A stretch of 64,000 bases of DNA, taken from contig NZ_QJRJ01000080.1 of NCBI RefSeq assembly GCF_003254625.1, positions 372,001 to 436,000 on the forward strand, in the 5' to 3' direction. This document shows, in pieces, positions 45,293 through 53,354 of the stretch (positions are counted from its first letter, which is position 1; every line of letters starts with the position of its first letter). The stretch is from Flavobacterium ginsenosidimutans. Its GTDB lineage: Bacteria > Bacteroidota > Bacteroidia > Flavobacteriales > Flavobacteriaceae. Both the position numbers and the translations under genes were made by a program. Under the pieces are notes generated by a model, which saw only the letters and a program-made list of their open reading frames with translations, did not search any database and was not told the origin of the DNA.

Positions 45293-45880
45293 ATGAATCC
45301 TATTTTAAGCCAAAATCTATTTTTAGTAAAAGAACACGTTGGAATGTTCAAAGCCGCAAACAATTACGACATCTACGATCCAGAAACCAACCAAATCATA
45401 ATGAACTGCCGAGAAAACAATCTTGGTTTTTTCACAAAAGTTTTCCGTTTTACAGATTACAAAAGAGCAACTCCGTTTAATGTTGAAATTACAACTGCTT
45501 CAGGCGAAAAGTTAATTACTGTAAGAAGAGGTGTTGCCATCTTTAGATCGACTGTTGAAGTTTTGGACGAAAAAGATCGTTTGGTTGGGACTTTCAAACA
45601 AAAATTCTTTTCGATTGGAGGAAAGTTTGACATCTTGGACAAAAATGAAAAACCAGTTGCAACACTTCAAGGAAAATGGACAGGCTGGGATTTTAAATTC
45701 TCTCACGAAAACAAACAATTGGCTCAAGTAAGCAAAAAATGGGCAGGTTTAGGAAAAGAGTTTTTTACAAGTGCAGACAATTATGTACTTCAAATTGAAG
45801 ATACTGTTGCAGCTGATAGTCCGTTGAGACAGTTAATCTTAGGAGCCGTAATGTGTATTGACATGGTTCTGAAAGAATAA
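45293..45880 (+). CDS. LURP-one/phospholipid scramblase-like protein
   Basis: 195 aa. A Tubby-like beta structure is suggested by repeated strand pairs: LFLVKEHVGMFKAANNYDIY, RRGVAIFRSTVEVLDEKDRL, SIGGKFDILDKNEKPVATLQ and GWDFKFSHENKQLAQVSKKW. The C-terminus is a hydrophobic helix (LRQLILGAVMCIDMVL), as in scramblase/LURP-one proteins. Role in bacteria unknown; lipid or membrane binding is a guess from the fold. Single gene. Confidence 0.8.
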   Translation: MNPILSQNLFLVKEHVGMFKAANNYDIYDPETNQIIMNCRENNLGFFTKVFRFTDYKRATPFNVEITTASGEKLITVRRGVAIFRSTVEVLDEKDRLVGTFKQKFFSIGGKFDILDKNEKPVATLQGKWTGWDFKFSHENKQLAQVSKKWAGLGKEFFTSADNYVLQIEDTVAADSPLRQLILGAVMCIDMVLKE

Positions 45881-45916
45881 TCGAAAGCTGTTAAACTTAG
45901 ATTAAGAATACTTTTT

Positions 45917-45972
45917 AAAGCATCATTTTAGTTTTCAAAAGCTTATTTTTGTAAGACTTAAAATGATGCTTT
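45917..45972. promoter_or_regulatory. 14-bp perfect inverted repeat bracketing the SDR promoter
   Basis: AAAGCATCATTTTA (45917-45930) and TAAAATGATGCTTT (45959-45972). The 28-nt interior holds TATTTTTG (45944-45951), a -7 element for the SDR gene at 45995. It may be a terminator of the previous gene, an operator, or both. Confidence 0.6.
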
Positions 45973-45994
45973 CTACATTTCTAAAAACACAATC

Positions 45995-46711
45995 ATGACC
46001 GACTTAAAAAATAAAAATGCCTTTATTACAGGCGCAGGAAAAGGAATTGGAAAAGCTGTGGCAATTGCCTTGGCTAAAGAAGGTGTAAACCTGATTTTGG
46101 TTTCAAGAACTCAAAAAGACGTAGAACAATTAGCTGACGAAGCTTCCAATTTAGGTGTGAAAGCTTTGGCTTTAACAGCAGATGTTTCTGACATAAATTC
46201 TATTAATAAAGCTGTAGAAAAAGCTTTGGCTGAATTTAAACACATCGATATTTTAATCAATAGCGCCGGAATTGCTTCTTTTGGAAAATTCTTAGAATTA
46301 GAACCAGAAGCTTGGGAAAGAATTATTCAAGTGAATTTAATGGGAACGTATTTCACAACTCGTGCGATTATCCCAAATATGATCGAAAGACAAACTGGAG
46401 ATATTATTAATATTTCGTCAACTGCTGGATTAAACGGAAATGCTTTGACAAGTGCTTACAGCGCATCTAAATTTGCTGTTTTAGGTTTAACCGATTCTTT
46501 GATGCAGGAAATGAGAAAACACAATATTCGTGTTACAGCTTTAACGCCAAGTACAGTTGCAACTGATATGGCAAAAGACTTAAACCTGACTGACGGAAAC
46601 CCAGAAAAAGTAATGCAGTCTGAAGATATGGCAGACTTAATTATCGCACAGTTAAAATTAAACCGAAGAGTATTTATTAAAAATAGCAGTATTTGGTCTA
46701 CTAACCCATAA
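45995..46711 (+). CDS. Short-chain dehydrogenase/reductase (FabG-like 3-oxoacyl reductase)
   Basis: 238 aa. Classical SDR: TGAGKGIGKAVAIALAKEG (cofactor), NSAG, catalytic Ser in ISSTAGLNG and Tyr-x-x-x-Lys in YSASK, then ALTPSTVATDMAK. The substrate is unknown; FabG-like enzymes reduce 3-oxoacyl thioesters, but many relatives act on other ketones. Monocistronic by its flanks. Confidence 0.92.
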   Translation: MTDLKNKNAFITGAGKGIGKAVAIALAKEGVNLILVSRTQKDVEQLADEASNLGVKALALTADVSDINSINKAVEKALAEFKHIDILINSAGIASFGKFLELEPEAWERIIQVNLMGTYFTTRAIIPNMIERQTGDIINISSTAGLNGNALTSAYSASKFAVLGLTDSLMQEMRKHNIRVTALTPSTVATDMAKDLNLTDGNPEKVMQSEDMADLIIAQLKLNRRVFIKNSSIWSTNP

Positions 46712-46714
46712 AAC

Positions 46715-46795
46715 TAAATCCCAAATTTTTAAAATTCCAAATTCCAAATATCGTATGAATTGGAATTTGGAATTTTCATATTGAAATTTTAAAAA
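46715..46795. repeat. Class-D inverted words (AAATTCCAAATTCCAAAT)
   Basis: Left part CCAAATTTTTAAAATTCCAA and AATTCCAAATATCG, right part GAATTGGAATTTGGAATTTTC in inverse. An AT-rich stem between two co-directional genes. Confidence 0.75.
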
Positions 46796-46800
46796 AATAT

Positions 46801-47310
46801 ATGATGGAACAATATTTAAGACAATTAGTCGAAATAGAATTTCAGGATAAAAAAGAAATCTTCAGCGGATTTTTAATTGATTATTCTGATGAATGGATTT
46901 TACTTCGAAATAATCCTGTAGATTTTGTTTTGGATGGTTTTGTTATTCTTAGAAATAAAAATATTGAAGCTGTAAATCGAGATCATGATTTGGCTTTTAC
47001 AGAAAAAGTAATTCGTTTAAAAGGCTTAAAAATTAATTCTGATGATATTATCCCGATTAAAGATTTAGCTTCAATTATAAGTTATGTTTCTAAGAAGTAC
47101 GGAATTTTCCAGATCTCCAAAAAATCATCTAAATCTGCTTATCTAGGAAAATTAATAAAATTGAATAACGAAGAATTGACAATTGATTTTCTAGACACGC
47201 GCGGTCAATTTGGAGGAGAATTAGCTTTTAATCCAGAAAAAATTAGAGTTATAGAATTTGATACGGATTATATTAATTCTTTGAAATTGATTGTTCAGGA
47301 TAATGAATAA
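46801..47310 (+). CDS. Uncharacterised protein, possible LSm-like beta fold
   Basis: 169 aa, cytoplasmic, start ATG-ATG. The N-terminal half resembles an Sm-like strand order (QLVEIEFQDKKEIFSGFLID, SDEWILLRN, FVILRNKNIEAVNR). The second half shows a similar run (SAYLGKLIKLNNEELTIDFL, FNPEKIRVIEFDTDYINSL), so an internal two-fold repeat is possible. No recognised domain. It is followed by its own terminator. Confidence 0.7.
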   Translation: MMEQYLRQLVEIEFQDKKEIFSGFLIDYSDEWILLRNNPVDFVLDGFVILRNKNIEAVNRDHDLAFTEKVIRLKGLKINSDDIIPIKDLASIISYVSKKYGIFQISKKSSKSAYLGKLIKLNNEELTIDFLDTRGQFGGELAFNPEKIRVIEFDTDYINSLKLIVQDNE

Positions 47311-47323
47311 TTCTAAAAAACAG

Positions 47324-47357
47324 AAAAAGCCCTTTTTTGCTCAAAAAGGGCTTTTTT
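47324..47357 (+). terminator. Rho-independent terminator
   Basis: 14-bp stem AAAAAGCCCTTTTT / AAAAAGGGCTTTTT, loop TGCTC, between convergent genes, so it may serve mtaB as well. Confidence 0.92.
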
Positions 47358-47371
47358 ATTCGTTATGTATA

Positions 47372-47404
47372 AACTTTGTCAAAGTTTGAAACTTTGACAA
47401 AGTT
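47372..47404. repeat. Class-L hairpin next to the mtaB 3' end
   Basis: Perfect 15-bp stem AACTTTGTCAAAGTT / AACTTTGACAAAGTT with loop TGA; same word as 43010-43040. Confidence 0.82.
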
Positions 47405-47417
47405 CTTAAATCATTAA

Positions 47418-48752
47418 TTAAACTTCCGCCAATTTATTCAAAAACTCCAAACGAACACTTCCGTCTTCATCGATTTTTGTTAGGTTAATTTCTTGCAAAG
47501 TATTTACCAATTCAGGATTCCAAGGTGTTTTTACTTTTACGTAGTTTTCAGTAAATCCGTGAATGTAACCTTCTTTATTTTCTCCTTCAAAAAGAACTGT
47601 TCTGTTTGTTCCTAATTGACTTTCATAAAAAGCACGGCGTTTTTTAACCGATAAACCACGAAGCATTTTACTTCTTTTTGCTCTTACATTCGAAGGAACA
47701 ACGCCTTCCATATCAACCGCTTCTGTATTGTCTCTTTCTGAATACGTAAAAACGTGTAAATAAGAAATGTCTAGATCATTTAAAAAATGATATGTTTCTA
47801 AGAAATGTTCATCTGTTTCTCCAGGGAACCCAACAATTACGTCAACACCAATACAAGCATGAGGCATTACTTCGCGAATTTTATTGACACGATCAATATA
47901 AACTTCACGCAAATAACGACGCTTCATTAATTTCAAAATATCGTTGCTTCCAGATTGTAGCGGAATATGAAAATGCGGTACAAAAGTGCGGCTTTTAGAA
48001 ACGAATTCTATAGTTTCATTTTTCAATAAATTTGGTTCAATCGAAGAAATTCTTAAACGTTCAATTCCTTCCACTTTGTCTAAAGCCTGAACTAAATCTA
48101 AAAAAGTATGTTCGTGTTTTTTGTTTCCAAACTCCCCTTTTCCATAATCTCCGATATTTACACCAGTTAAAACAATCTCACGAATATTTTGAGCTGAAAT
48201 TTCTTTGGCATTTTTCAATACATTTTCTAAAGCATCACTTCTAGAAATTCCTCTTGCTAAAGGAATTGTGCAATAGGTACATTTATAATCGCATCCGTCT
48301 TGAACTTTCAAAAATGCTCTTGTACGATCTCCAATAGAATAACTTCCAACATAAAAATCGGCTTCAGCAATTTCACATGAGTGAACTTCGCCCATATCGT
48401 TTTTGCTCAAATCATGAATATAGTCCGTGATTTTGAATTTTTCTGTAGCTCCCAAAACCAAATCAACTCCATCAACCGCAGCTAATTCTTCTGGTTTCAA
48501 TTGTGCATAACAGCCAACAGCAGCAACAAAAGCTTTTTCGTTCAGCTTCATTGCTTTTCTTACTACTTGCTTAAACTGCTTATCTGCATTTTCTGTTACA
48601 GAGCAAGTATTAATGACATAAATATCTGCTATTTCTTCAAAATCGACACGGTCAAAACCTTCGTCATTAAAATTTCTGGCAATTGTAGAAGTCTCTGAAA
48701 AATTCAGTTTACAACCCAGCGTATAAAAGGCAACTTTTTTTCTATTTTCCAT
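47418..48752 (-). CDS. mtaB: tRNA t6A37 methylthiotransferase MtaB
   Basis: 444 aa. N-terminal MTTase domain with cysteines in TLGCKLNFSETS, NTCSVTENADKQ and AAVGCYAQLKP (second Fe-S cluster). Radical SAM motif CDYKCTYC (about 153-160) and VGFPGETDEHFLETYHFL. The end fits a TRAM-like RNA-binding segment. Members add a methylthio group to N6-threonylcarbamoyladenosine 37 in tRNAs reading ANN codons. MiaB is excluded by the TLGCKLNFSET form. The promoter TAAATTTG lies at 48799-48806 (minus). Confidence 0.93.
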   Translation of the reverse strand: MENRKKVAFYTLGCKLNFSETSTIARNFNDEGFDRVDFEEIADIYVINTCSVTENADKQFKQVVRKAMKLNEKAFVAAVGCYAQLKPEELAAVDGVDLVLGATEKFKITDYIHDLSKNDMGEVHSCEIAEADFYVGSYSIGDRTRAFLKVQDGCDYKCTYCTIPLARGISRSDALENVLKNAKEISAQNIREIVLTGVNIGDYGKGEFGNKKHEHTFLDLVQALDKVEGIERLRISSIEPNLLKNETIEFVSKSRTFVPHFHIPLQSGSNDILKLMKRRYLREVYIDRVNKIREVMPHACIGVDVIVGFPGETDEHFLETYHFLNDLDISYLHVFTYSERDNTEAVDMEGVVPSNVRAKRSKMLRGLSVKKRRAFYESQLGTNRTVLFEGENKEGYIHGFTENYVKVKTPWNPELVNTLQEINLTKIDEDGSVRLEFLNKLAEV

Positions 48753-49239
48753 AATCTGTCTTAAATTAATGAAATCGTTGTCAAAAAATTTAAGGCTGCA
48801 AATTTACAAACAATATTTCTCAAAAGAAAGCAATTAAGACACTTCGAATCAATAATTTGCGCCAATGTTAATTTAGGAACATTTTATTTAAAATTTTTTC
48901 ATTTTATTTTTTGAAAAAATCGAGACCATTAAAACAGATTTTTTTAACATTTCGATAAGAATAAAATGACAAAATAATCGATTAAGCGCAAATTTTACCG
49001 ATTAAGTGCACTTTTTTCGGTTTTAAATTCAAAATTTCTTACATTTACTTTTGTTATGAAACAGGTCAAAAATAAATTCATATTTGAGAATTTTAATACG
49101 TTTTAATTAATTTAATAATAATTCGAGCATAACAATTTTGAATTCTACTCGTTATGTTGTTGTTTTGTGTTACAAAATGAAATGGGAAAGCCGAAAACCA
49201 AAGAGAGTAGGCAAAATTAAAATACAAATACCACGCTTT
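48753..49239. other. 487-nt divergent gap
   Basis: On the minus strand TAAATTTG (48799-48806) is the likely mtaB promoter. The rest is very AT-rich with no strong hairpin. Reading frames that reach into it from 49138 or 49177 would add unlikely N-terminal extensions to the secreted protein that starts at 49240. Confidence 0.5.
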
Positions 49240-49761
49240 ATGAAAGCATTTTTACCCACAATCTGCTTGATGTTCTTAACCCTATTTAGTTCGCAAGCGC
49301 AAACTAATGCCCCTGCTGCAGCAAATCCATTTCCTACTATTAGTACATTAACGACTTGGGCAAGCTTCAACTCTCAGCAGCAATTTGATGTTGCTATTCG
49401 TGCAGTTGGGTTTAAGTTTGAAGTTAAAGAGCCAGGAGAAGGTTCTACAGCTTATACTTACATTCGTAAAGTAACTGTTAACGAAGTAAACTATACGGAT
49501 AGAATCGTTTACAGAATTACTAATAATAATTCCGCAAGTATTATTTCTTTAGTGACTGCTTCTACTGACTTGGTTAGTTTATACACACCACAATTGGCAA
49601 GCTTTAAAAACAACAACTGTAAAACAGAAATGTCTAAAGACAAAAACACAACTTGCAGCTGTTACGAAAGTGCAAACTTCGCTATCGATCTTTGTGATGA
49701 GCGTGTAAAATTAACAATGGGTGACGGAAATAAATATTTCGTTTCTGTAGCTAAAAAATAA
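49240..49761 (+). CDS. Small secreted protein of unknown function
   Basis: 173 aa from the ATG at 49240, chosen because a clean signal peptide (KAFLPTICLMFLTLFSSQAQ) begins there; upstream starts add a basic stretch. The mature part has a possible beta-rich core (FDVAIRAVGFKFEVKEPGEG, YTYIRKVTVNEVNYTDRIVY) and four cysteines near the end, in NNCKTEM, TTCSCYES and DLCDERV, which may form two disulfides. No family recognised. Single gene. Confidence 0.7.
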   Translation: MKAFLPTICLMFLTLFSSQAQTNAPAAANPFPTISTLTTWASFNSQQQFDVAIRAVGFKFEVKEPGEGSTAYTYIRKVTVNEVNYTDRIVYRITNNNSASIISLVTASTDLVSLYTPQLASFKNNNCKTEMSKDKNTTCSCYESANFAIDLCDERVKLTMGDGNKYFVSVAKK

Positions 49762-49830
49762 TAGCATAACTCTGATTTGTTTCCAAATCTTTACTGACTT
49801 TTAAGTATGTAAAGATTTGGAATACATTTC

Positions 49831-50361
49831 TTAGTTTGAGTTTGGATTTTTAAGTTCGTACCAAACTTCTAATTCTTCTTGATGATTGAAGGAATTTATA
49901 AAACGAAAACCTAATTTCTCTAGAATTTTTCTTGAATTTTCGTTTCCTGCATCAGCATAAGCATACAATTTTTCAACTTTCATTTTATTAAAGGCATAAT
50001 CTATAAAAGCTTTTCCTGCTTCTGTAGCATAACCTTTTCCCCAATGCTTTTCGATAAAACGGTATCCTAACTCATAAAAGTTTTTATGATCGTTAATTTC
50101 GTCTGTTATATACTTTATTCCAGACCATCCAATAAACTCATTGGTTTCTTTTAAAACAACAGCCCATCTTCCTGTTCCGAAATCTTTATATTGTTTTTGA
50201 ACAAACTTGATATATTCAATACTTTCTTCAATATGTTTTACGGGTCTGTTGCCAACAAACAAATGCACATTCGGATTTGAATCCAATTCAAACATTCCTT
50301 CTGCATCAGAAAGTTCTAATTCTCTTAAAAGCAAACGCTCTGTTTCAATTGGATTTTTCAT
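49831..50361 (-). CDS. GNAT N-acetyltransferase (RimJ/RimL type)
   Basis: 176 aa. ETERLLLRELELSDAEGMFE at the start, acetyl-CoA loop ELGYRFIEKHWGKGYATEAG (about 110-129) and NENSRKILEKLGFRF near the end. Substrate unknown; relatives acetylate protein N-termini or small amines. Five nt separate it from the HAD gene upstream, so they probably share an mRNA. Confidence 0.9.
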   Translation of the reverse strand: MKNPIETERLLLRELELSDAEGMFELDSNPNVHLFVGNRPVKHIEESIEYIKFVQKQYKDFGTGRWAVVLKETNEFIGWSGIKYITDEINDHKNFYELGYRFIEKHWGKGYATEAGKAFIDYAFNKMKVEKLYAYADAGNENSRKILEKLGFRFINSFNHQEELEVWYELKNPNSN

Positions 50362-50366
50362 ATTTT

Positions 50367-51170
50367 TTAGTTTAAAATATAACGTGTCACTACCTCAGCA
50401 ACTCCATCGTCATTATTTGAAGCTACAATTAAATCGGCTTTATCACGCAATTCAGGTGTCACGTTATCAACCCAAACGCCCAAACCTGCATATTCTATCA
50501 TTGTCAAGTCATTTCCTGCGTTTCCAACAGCGATAATCTCACTTTGATGAATTCCTAACTTATCTGCCAAAAACTTCAAACTAGCAGCTTTATCTATTCC
50601 TTGCTGCGCAGCTTCTAAGAAAAATGGTTTAGACATAGAAACACTTAAATGTGGCATCGCTTCTTTTAAATCTTCTTCTAAAGGCTTCAAATACGACGGA
50701 TCTTGCAATAAAATACATTTAACGGCTGGTCTGTCTACATAATCTTTAAAGCTTGCAACTTTATGATGCGCCATCCCAGTAATTTCTTTTTCTACTTCGA
50801 TATACTCAGAATCTGTTTCACTGATTATTTCATCATCCAAATACGTAATAATATGCGTATTCATTTTAATGCTATAATCATATAAAGCATGAATCTGCTG
50901 AACGGTTAATTTCTGTTCAAACAAAATCAAATCATCTTTTACTTGACTGATTATCGCTCCATTAAACGAAATCATATACGAATCGTTTTTATCTAATTCC
51001 AATTCTTTAGCATAAGCAGTCATTGCCGAAGTTGGTCTTCCTGAAGCCAGAACTACATAAACGCCTTTTGCCTGAGCTTCTAATATTACTTTTTTATTTA
51101 AATCTGAAATTCGGTGATCGTCTGTCAACAAGGTATCATCCATGTCGAGCACTAACATTTTGTATTGCAT
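50367..51170 (-). CDS. Cof-type HAD-IIB phosphatase
   Basis: 267 aa. Motif I LDMDDTLLTDDHRI (8-21), motif II LASGRPT, C2B cap in the middle, motif III/IV LKFLADKLGI and VGNAGNDLTMIEYAGLGVWV. One deviation: the usual GDxxND reads GNAGND. These enzymes dephosphorylate sugar phosphates or cofactors (FMN, PLP). First gene of a pair with the GNAT gene. Confidence 0.92.
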   Translation of the reverse strand: MQYKMLVLDMDDTLLTDDHRISDLNKKVILEAQAKGVYVVLASGRPTSAMTAYAKELELDKNDSYMISFNGAIISQVKDDLILFEQKLTVQQIHALYDYSIKMNTHIITYLDDEIISETDSEYIEVEKEITGMAHHKVASFKDYVDRPAVKCILLQDPSYLKPLEEDLKEAMPHLSVSMSKPFFLEAAQQGIDKAASLKFLADKLGIHQSEIIAVGNAGNDLTMIEYAGLGVWVDNVTPELRDKADLIVASNNDDGVAEVVTRYILN

Positions 51171-51180
51171 ATTTTTTTTT

Positions 51181-51244
51181 AGTTTCCAGTCTCAGTCTCA
51201 GTTTTCAGTATCTAACTGTAAACTGAGACTGCAAACTGCGACTT
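51181..51244. repeat. Class-A hairpin (empty form)
   Basis: Arms AGTTTCCAGTCTCAGTCTCA and further (51181-51208), and the inverse 51216-51244, with a 7-nt loop. Same family as the arms around the four-helix-bundle gene. Confidence 0.85.
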
Positions 51245-51245
51245 A

Positions 51246-51464
51246 TTAAAGGCTCATTCTAAATTCTTCTATAACTGGATTTGCTTTTGCAAAATCTGTT
51301 TCTTGTATAAATACTTCAACCGCCAAATCTGTTTGGCCAAAGCCTCCTAAACGTGCTGATTGAATATTATCTTTTTTAACTGTTTCAACTCCCGCTTCTT
51401 CCAATCTTTCTTGCAAAGCAATCGCTAATACTTCACTTCCTGAAAACACCTTCATTAACCCCAT
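51246..51464 (-). CDS. DUF2007-type small protein
   Basis: 72 aa. MKVFSGSEVLAIALQERLEE and VETVKKDN give the ACT-like beta-alpha start of DUF2007 (putative signal-transducing proteins), followed by VEVFIQETDFAKANPVIEEF. Probable ligand-binding or regulatory role, unproven. It sits between two class-A repeat elements, which separates its transcript from its neighbours. Confidence 0.88.
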   Translation of the reverse strand: MGLMKVFSGSEVLAIALQERLEEAGVETVKKDNIQSARLGGFGQTDLAVEVFIQETDFAKANPVIEEFRMSL

Positions 51465-51480
51465 GATATTTTATTTTTTA

Positions 51481-51591
51481 TTAGTTTTCAGTCGCAGTCA
51501 CAGTTTTCAGATTGCAAACTGCGACAGAAAACTTTGACTTATAAAATCTCGTTTTTCAGTTACTGAGACTGAAAACTAAGACTGCGACTTA
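51481..51591. repeat. Composite class-A element 1
   Basis: Forward arm (GTTTTCAGTCGCAGTCACAG), inverse arm, then a second cluster TTTTTCAGTTACTGAGACTG. The same three-part order is seen at 52411-52528. Confidence 0.82.
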
Positions 51592-52401
51592 TAATATTTT
51601 TTTTAATTGTTCTTGAAAATCTTCATTTTCGTTTACTCCAATATGTTCTTGATTTTTCAGCGGATAAAAATAGGCATTTGATTTCAATAACTTCTTCAAT
51701 CGAATTGAATTATCAATTGGAATTAACTGATCTTTAGTTCCATGAAAAATATAAATTGGACTTTTAATTTTTGGAAGATAGAGATTTGTTTCTAAACTAA
51801 ACTTCTTCATAAAGTCAGGAAAAAATGGCACTCTAGAACTGGACAATTCTAGAAAATTGTAATACGGAGCCTGAAGAATCAAAGCTTTCGGATTATTTTC
51901 TAAAGCTAATTTAGTCGCAAAACCAGAACCTATTGAATATCCTGCAATAATAATTTTATTCTGAGAATATTTCTCAGCTACTTTCTTATATGCAATAGAA
52001 ATATCTTTACTTAATTGTTCTTCATTCTCAATTTCACCTTCACTTTTTCCAAAACTCCTATAGTCTAAAATGAAAATATCGTAACCTAATGAAGTATATA
52101 TTTTTGCAATTTTCCCCCAAGTTTCAAGCGTTCCAGCATTTCCATGAAGATAAAAAACAAGACCTTTTGAGTTTTCAGCCTTAAACAATAATCCGTTCAA
52201 AACAGTTCCATCAAAAGAAGGAATATTTACTTCTTCAAACTTTTGCTTATAATCAAACTTAAAATCTTTTGGCAGTTTTGAACCATGAAAAACCAGTCCA
52301 ATTTGATTAAAGTACACATAAGAAACAATCAAAACATATAGGATAAGAAAAAAGCACAAAAGCACTATTCCTAAAAATTTAACTGTTTTTAAAATCTCCA
52401 T
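51589..52401 (-). CDS. Alpha/beta hydrolase, membrane-anchored (BEM46/ABHD13-like)
   Basis: 270 aa. N-terminal membrane helix (about 8-29). Oxyanion region FYLHGNAGTLETWGK, then LDYRSFGKSEG, nucleophile elbow AGYSIGSG (Ser in GYSIG), Asp in HGTKDQLIP and His near KNQEHIGVNE. All triad members are present. Substrate unknown; likely an esterase or lipase-like enzyme facing the periplasm. Its last bases overlap the composite class-A element. Confidence 0.9.
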   Translation of the reverse strand: MEILKTVKFLGIVLLCFFLILYVLIVSYVYFNQIGLVFHGSKLPKDFKFDYKQKFEEVNIPSFDGTVLNGLLFKAENSKGLVFYLHGNAGTLETWGKIAKIYTSLGYDIFILDYRSFGKSEGEIENEEQLSKDISIAYKKVAEKYSQNKIIIAGYSIGSGFATKLALENNPKALILQAPYYNFLELSSSRVPFFPDFMKKFSLETNLYLPKIKSPIYIFHGTKDQLIPIDNSIRLKKLLKSNAYFYPLKNQEHIGVNENEDFQEQLKKIL

Positions 52402-52410
52402 ATTTTTAAT

Positions 52411-52528
52411 TTAGTTTTCAGTCTCGGTTGCAGTTTTTCAGAAATACAACTGTAAACTGCGACCAAAAACTGGGACTCTTTCACGAAAAAATCCCGCTTT
52501 TCAGTAACTGCGACTGAAAACCGGGACT
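52411..52528. repeat. Composite class-A element 2
   Basis: Same three-part order as 51481-51591: forward arm, inverse arm, AAATCCCGCTTTTCAGTAAC cluster. It lies between the half-helicase and hydrolase genes. Confidence 0.82.
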
Positions 52529-52544
52529 ATAAACTTATATAAAA

Positions 52545-53207
52545 CTATTCTTCTTCTTCAATATCATCTTCATCCTCATCAAGCTCTTCTCCTTCTTCAT
52601 CCATATCAAACAAATACGGCTCAAGCATGATTTTATCTGCCAAAATTTCAATACGCTCTGTCAGAGTTTCAGAAAAAATAATTCGTTGCACTTTGGCAAT
52701 ACTATTAGAAATACGTGTAATTTTTGGATCATGACGTAATTTCAAAATCGGATCTGCATCATCCAAAATAAACATTTTAAGACGATTTACATTGTAACCA
52801 GCCGTACTAAACATATCATTTAATTTTGTTGGTGTTCCAATTAAAATGTCAATTCCGGTAGAAACGTAGTTTTTATCATAATCCATATCGCCTTTATCGT
52901 GCACGCCATAAACTTCAAGATTAGTATATTTCCCTAATTTCTCAAAAAGCTCGACCATTGCAACCATTTTCTCTTTGTCTTCAACAATAATCAAAGCTCG
53001 TGGCGATTCTTCCGTTTTTCCTTCCAATTGCTGAATCACATTCATAACAATTGTCGTTGTTTTTCCACTTCCTTTTGGCGAAATAATTACACAGTCAGCA
53101 CCACTTTTTATGGTCGAAAAAGTCTCCAGTTGCAAAGCATTTGCTTCTGTAAAACCGTTTTCAATTAGGGCGTCTTGTAATTTCTCGTTTATTTTTTTTA
53201 GTTTCAT
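52545..53207 (-). CDS. Single-RecA-domain DEAD-box-like protein (half-helicase)
   Basis: 220 aa, only the first helicase domain. A Q-motif-like start (GFTEANALQLET), P-loop SPKGSGKTT, GTPTKL (motif Ib) and LDDAD in place of DEAD. Motif III reads SETLT instead of SAT. The second RecA domain with motifs IV-VI is missing, replaced by a highly acidic tail of about 20 residues (DEEGEELDEDEDDIEEEE). Intact helicases need both domains, so ATP-driven unwinding is unlikely; it may bind RNA or a partner. It does not look like a broken gene, as the end is smooth and acidic. Confidence 0.88.
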   Translation of the reverse strand: MKLKKINEKLQDALIENGFTEANALQLETFSTIKSGADCVIISPKGSGKTTTIVMNVIQQLEGKTEESPRALIIVEDKEKMVAMVELFEKLGKYTNLEVYGVHDKGDMDYDKNYVSTGIDILIGTPTKLNDMFSTAGYNVNRLKMFILDDADPILKLRHDPKITRISNSIAKVQRIIFSETLTERIEILADKIMLEPYLFDMDEEGEELDEDEDDIEEEE

Positions 53208-53211
53208 TTTT

Positions 53212-53345
53212 TTAAGCTTTAAGCTTTAAGCTTTACGCTATAAGCAAAAATTATTTTATTTTTCCAGCTTTAAGCTTTAGGCAATACGCCATAGGCAAAA
53301 AACTTCGTTATCATAGCTTAAAGCTTACTGCTTATAGCCTACCGC
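53212..53345. repeat. Class-E word repeats (GCTTTAAGCTTTA)
   Basis: TTAAGCTTTAAGCTTTAAGC at the left, CCAGCTTTAAGCTTTAGGCA in the middle and the inverse AGCTTAAAGCTTACTGC at the right. It fills the gap between half-helicase and response regulator. Confidence 0.78.
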
Positions 53346-53354
53346 GCGAAGCAC

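Noticed and set aside
49138..49239. Longer start (TTG 49138 or ATG 49177) for the secreted protein
   Set aside because: It would place a basic 20-34 residue stretch before a clean signal peptide that begins at 49240.
52545..53207. Helicase truncated by frameshift
   Set aside because: The C-terminus ends in a coherent acidic tail and no second RecA domain is found in any frame downstream.
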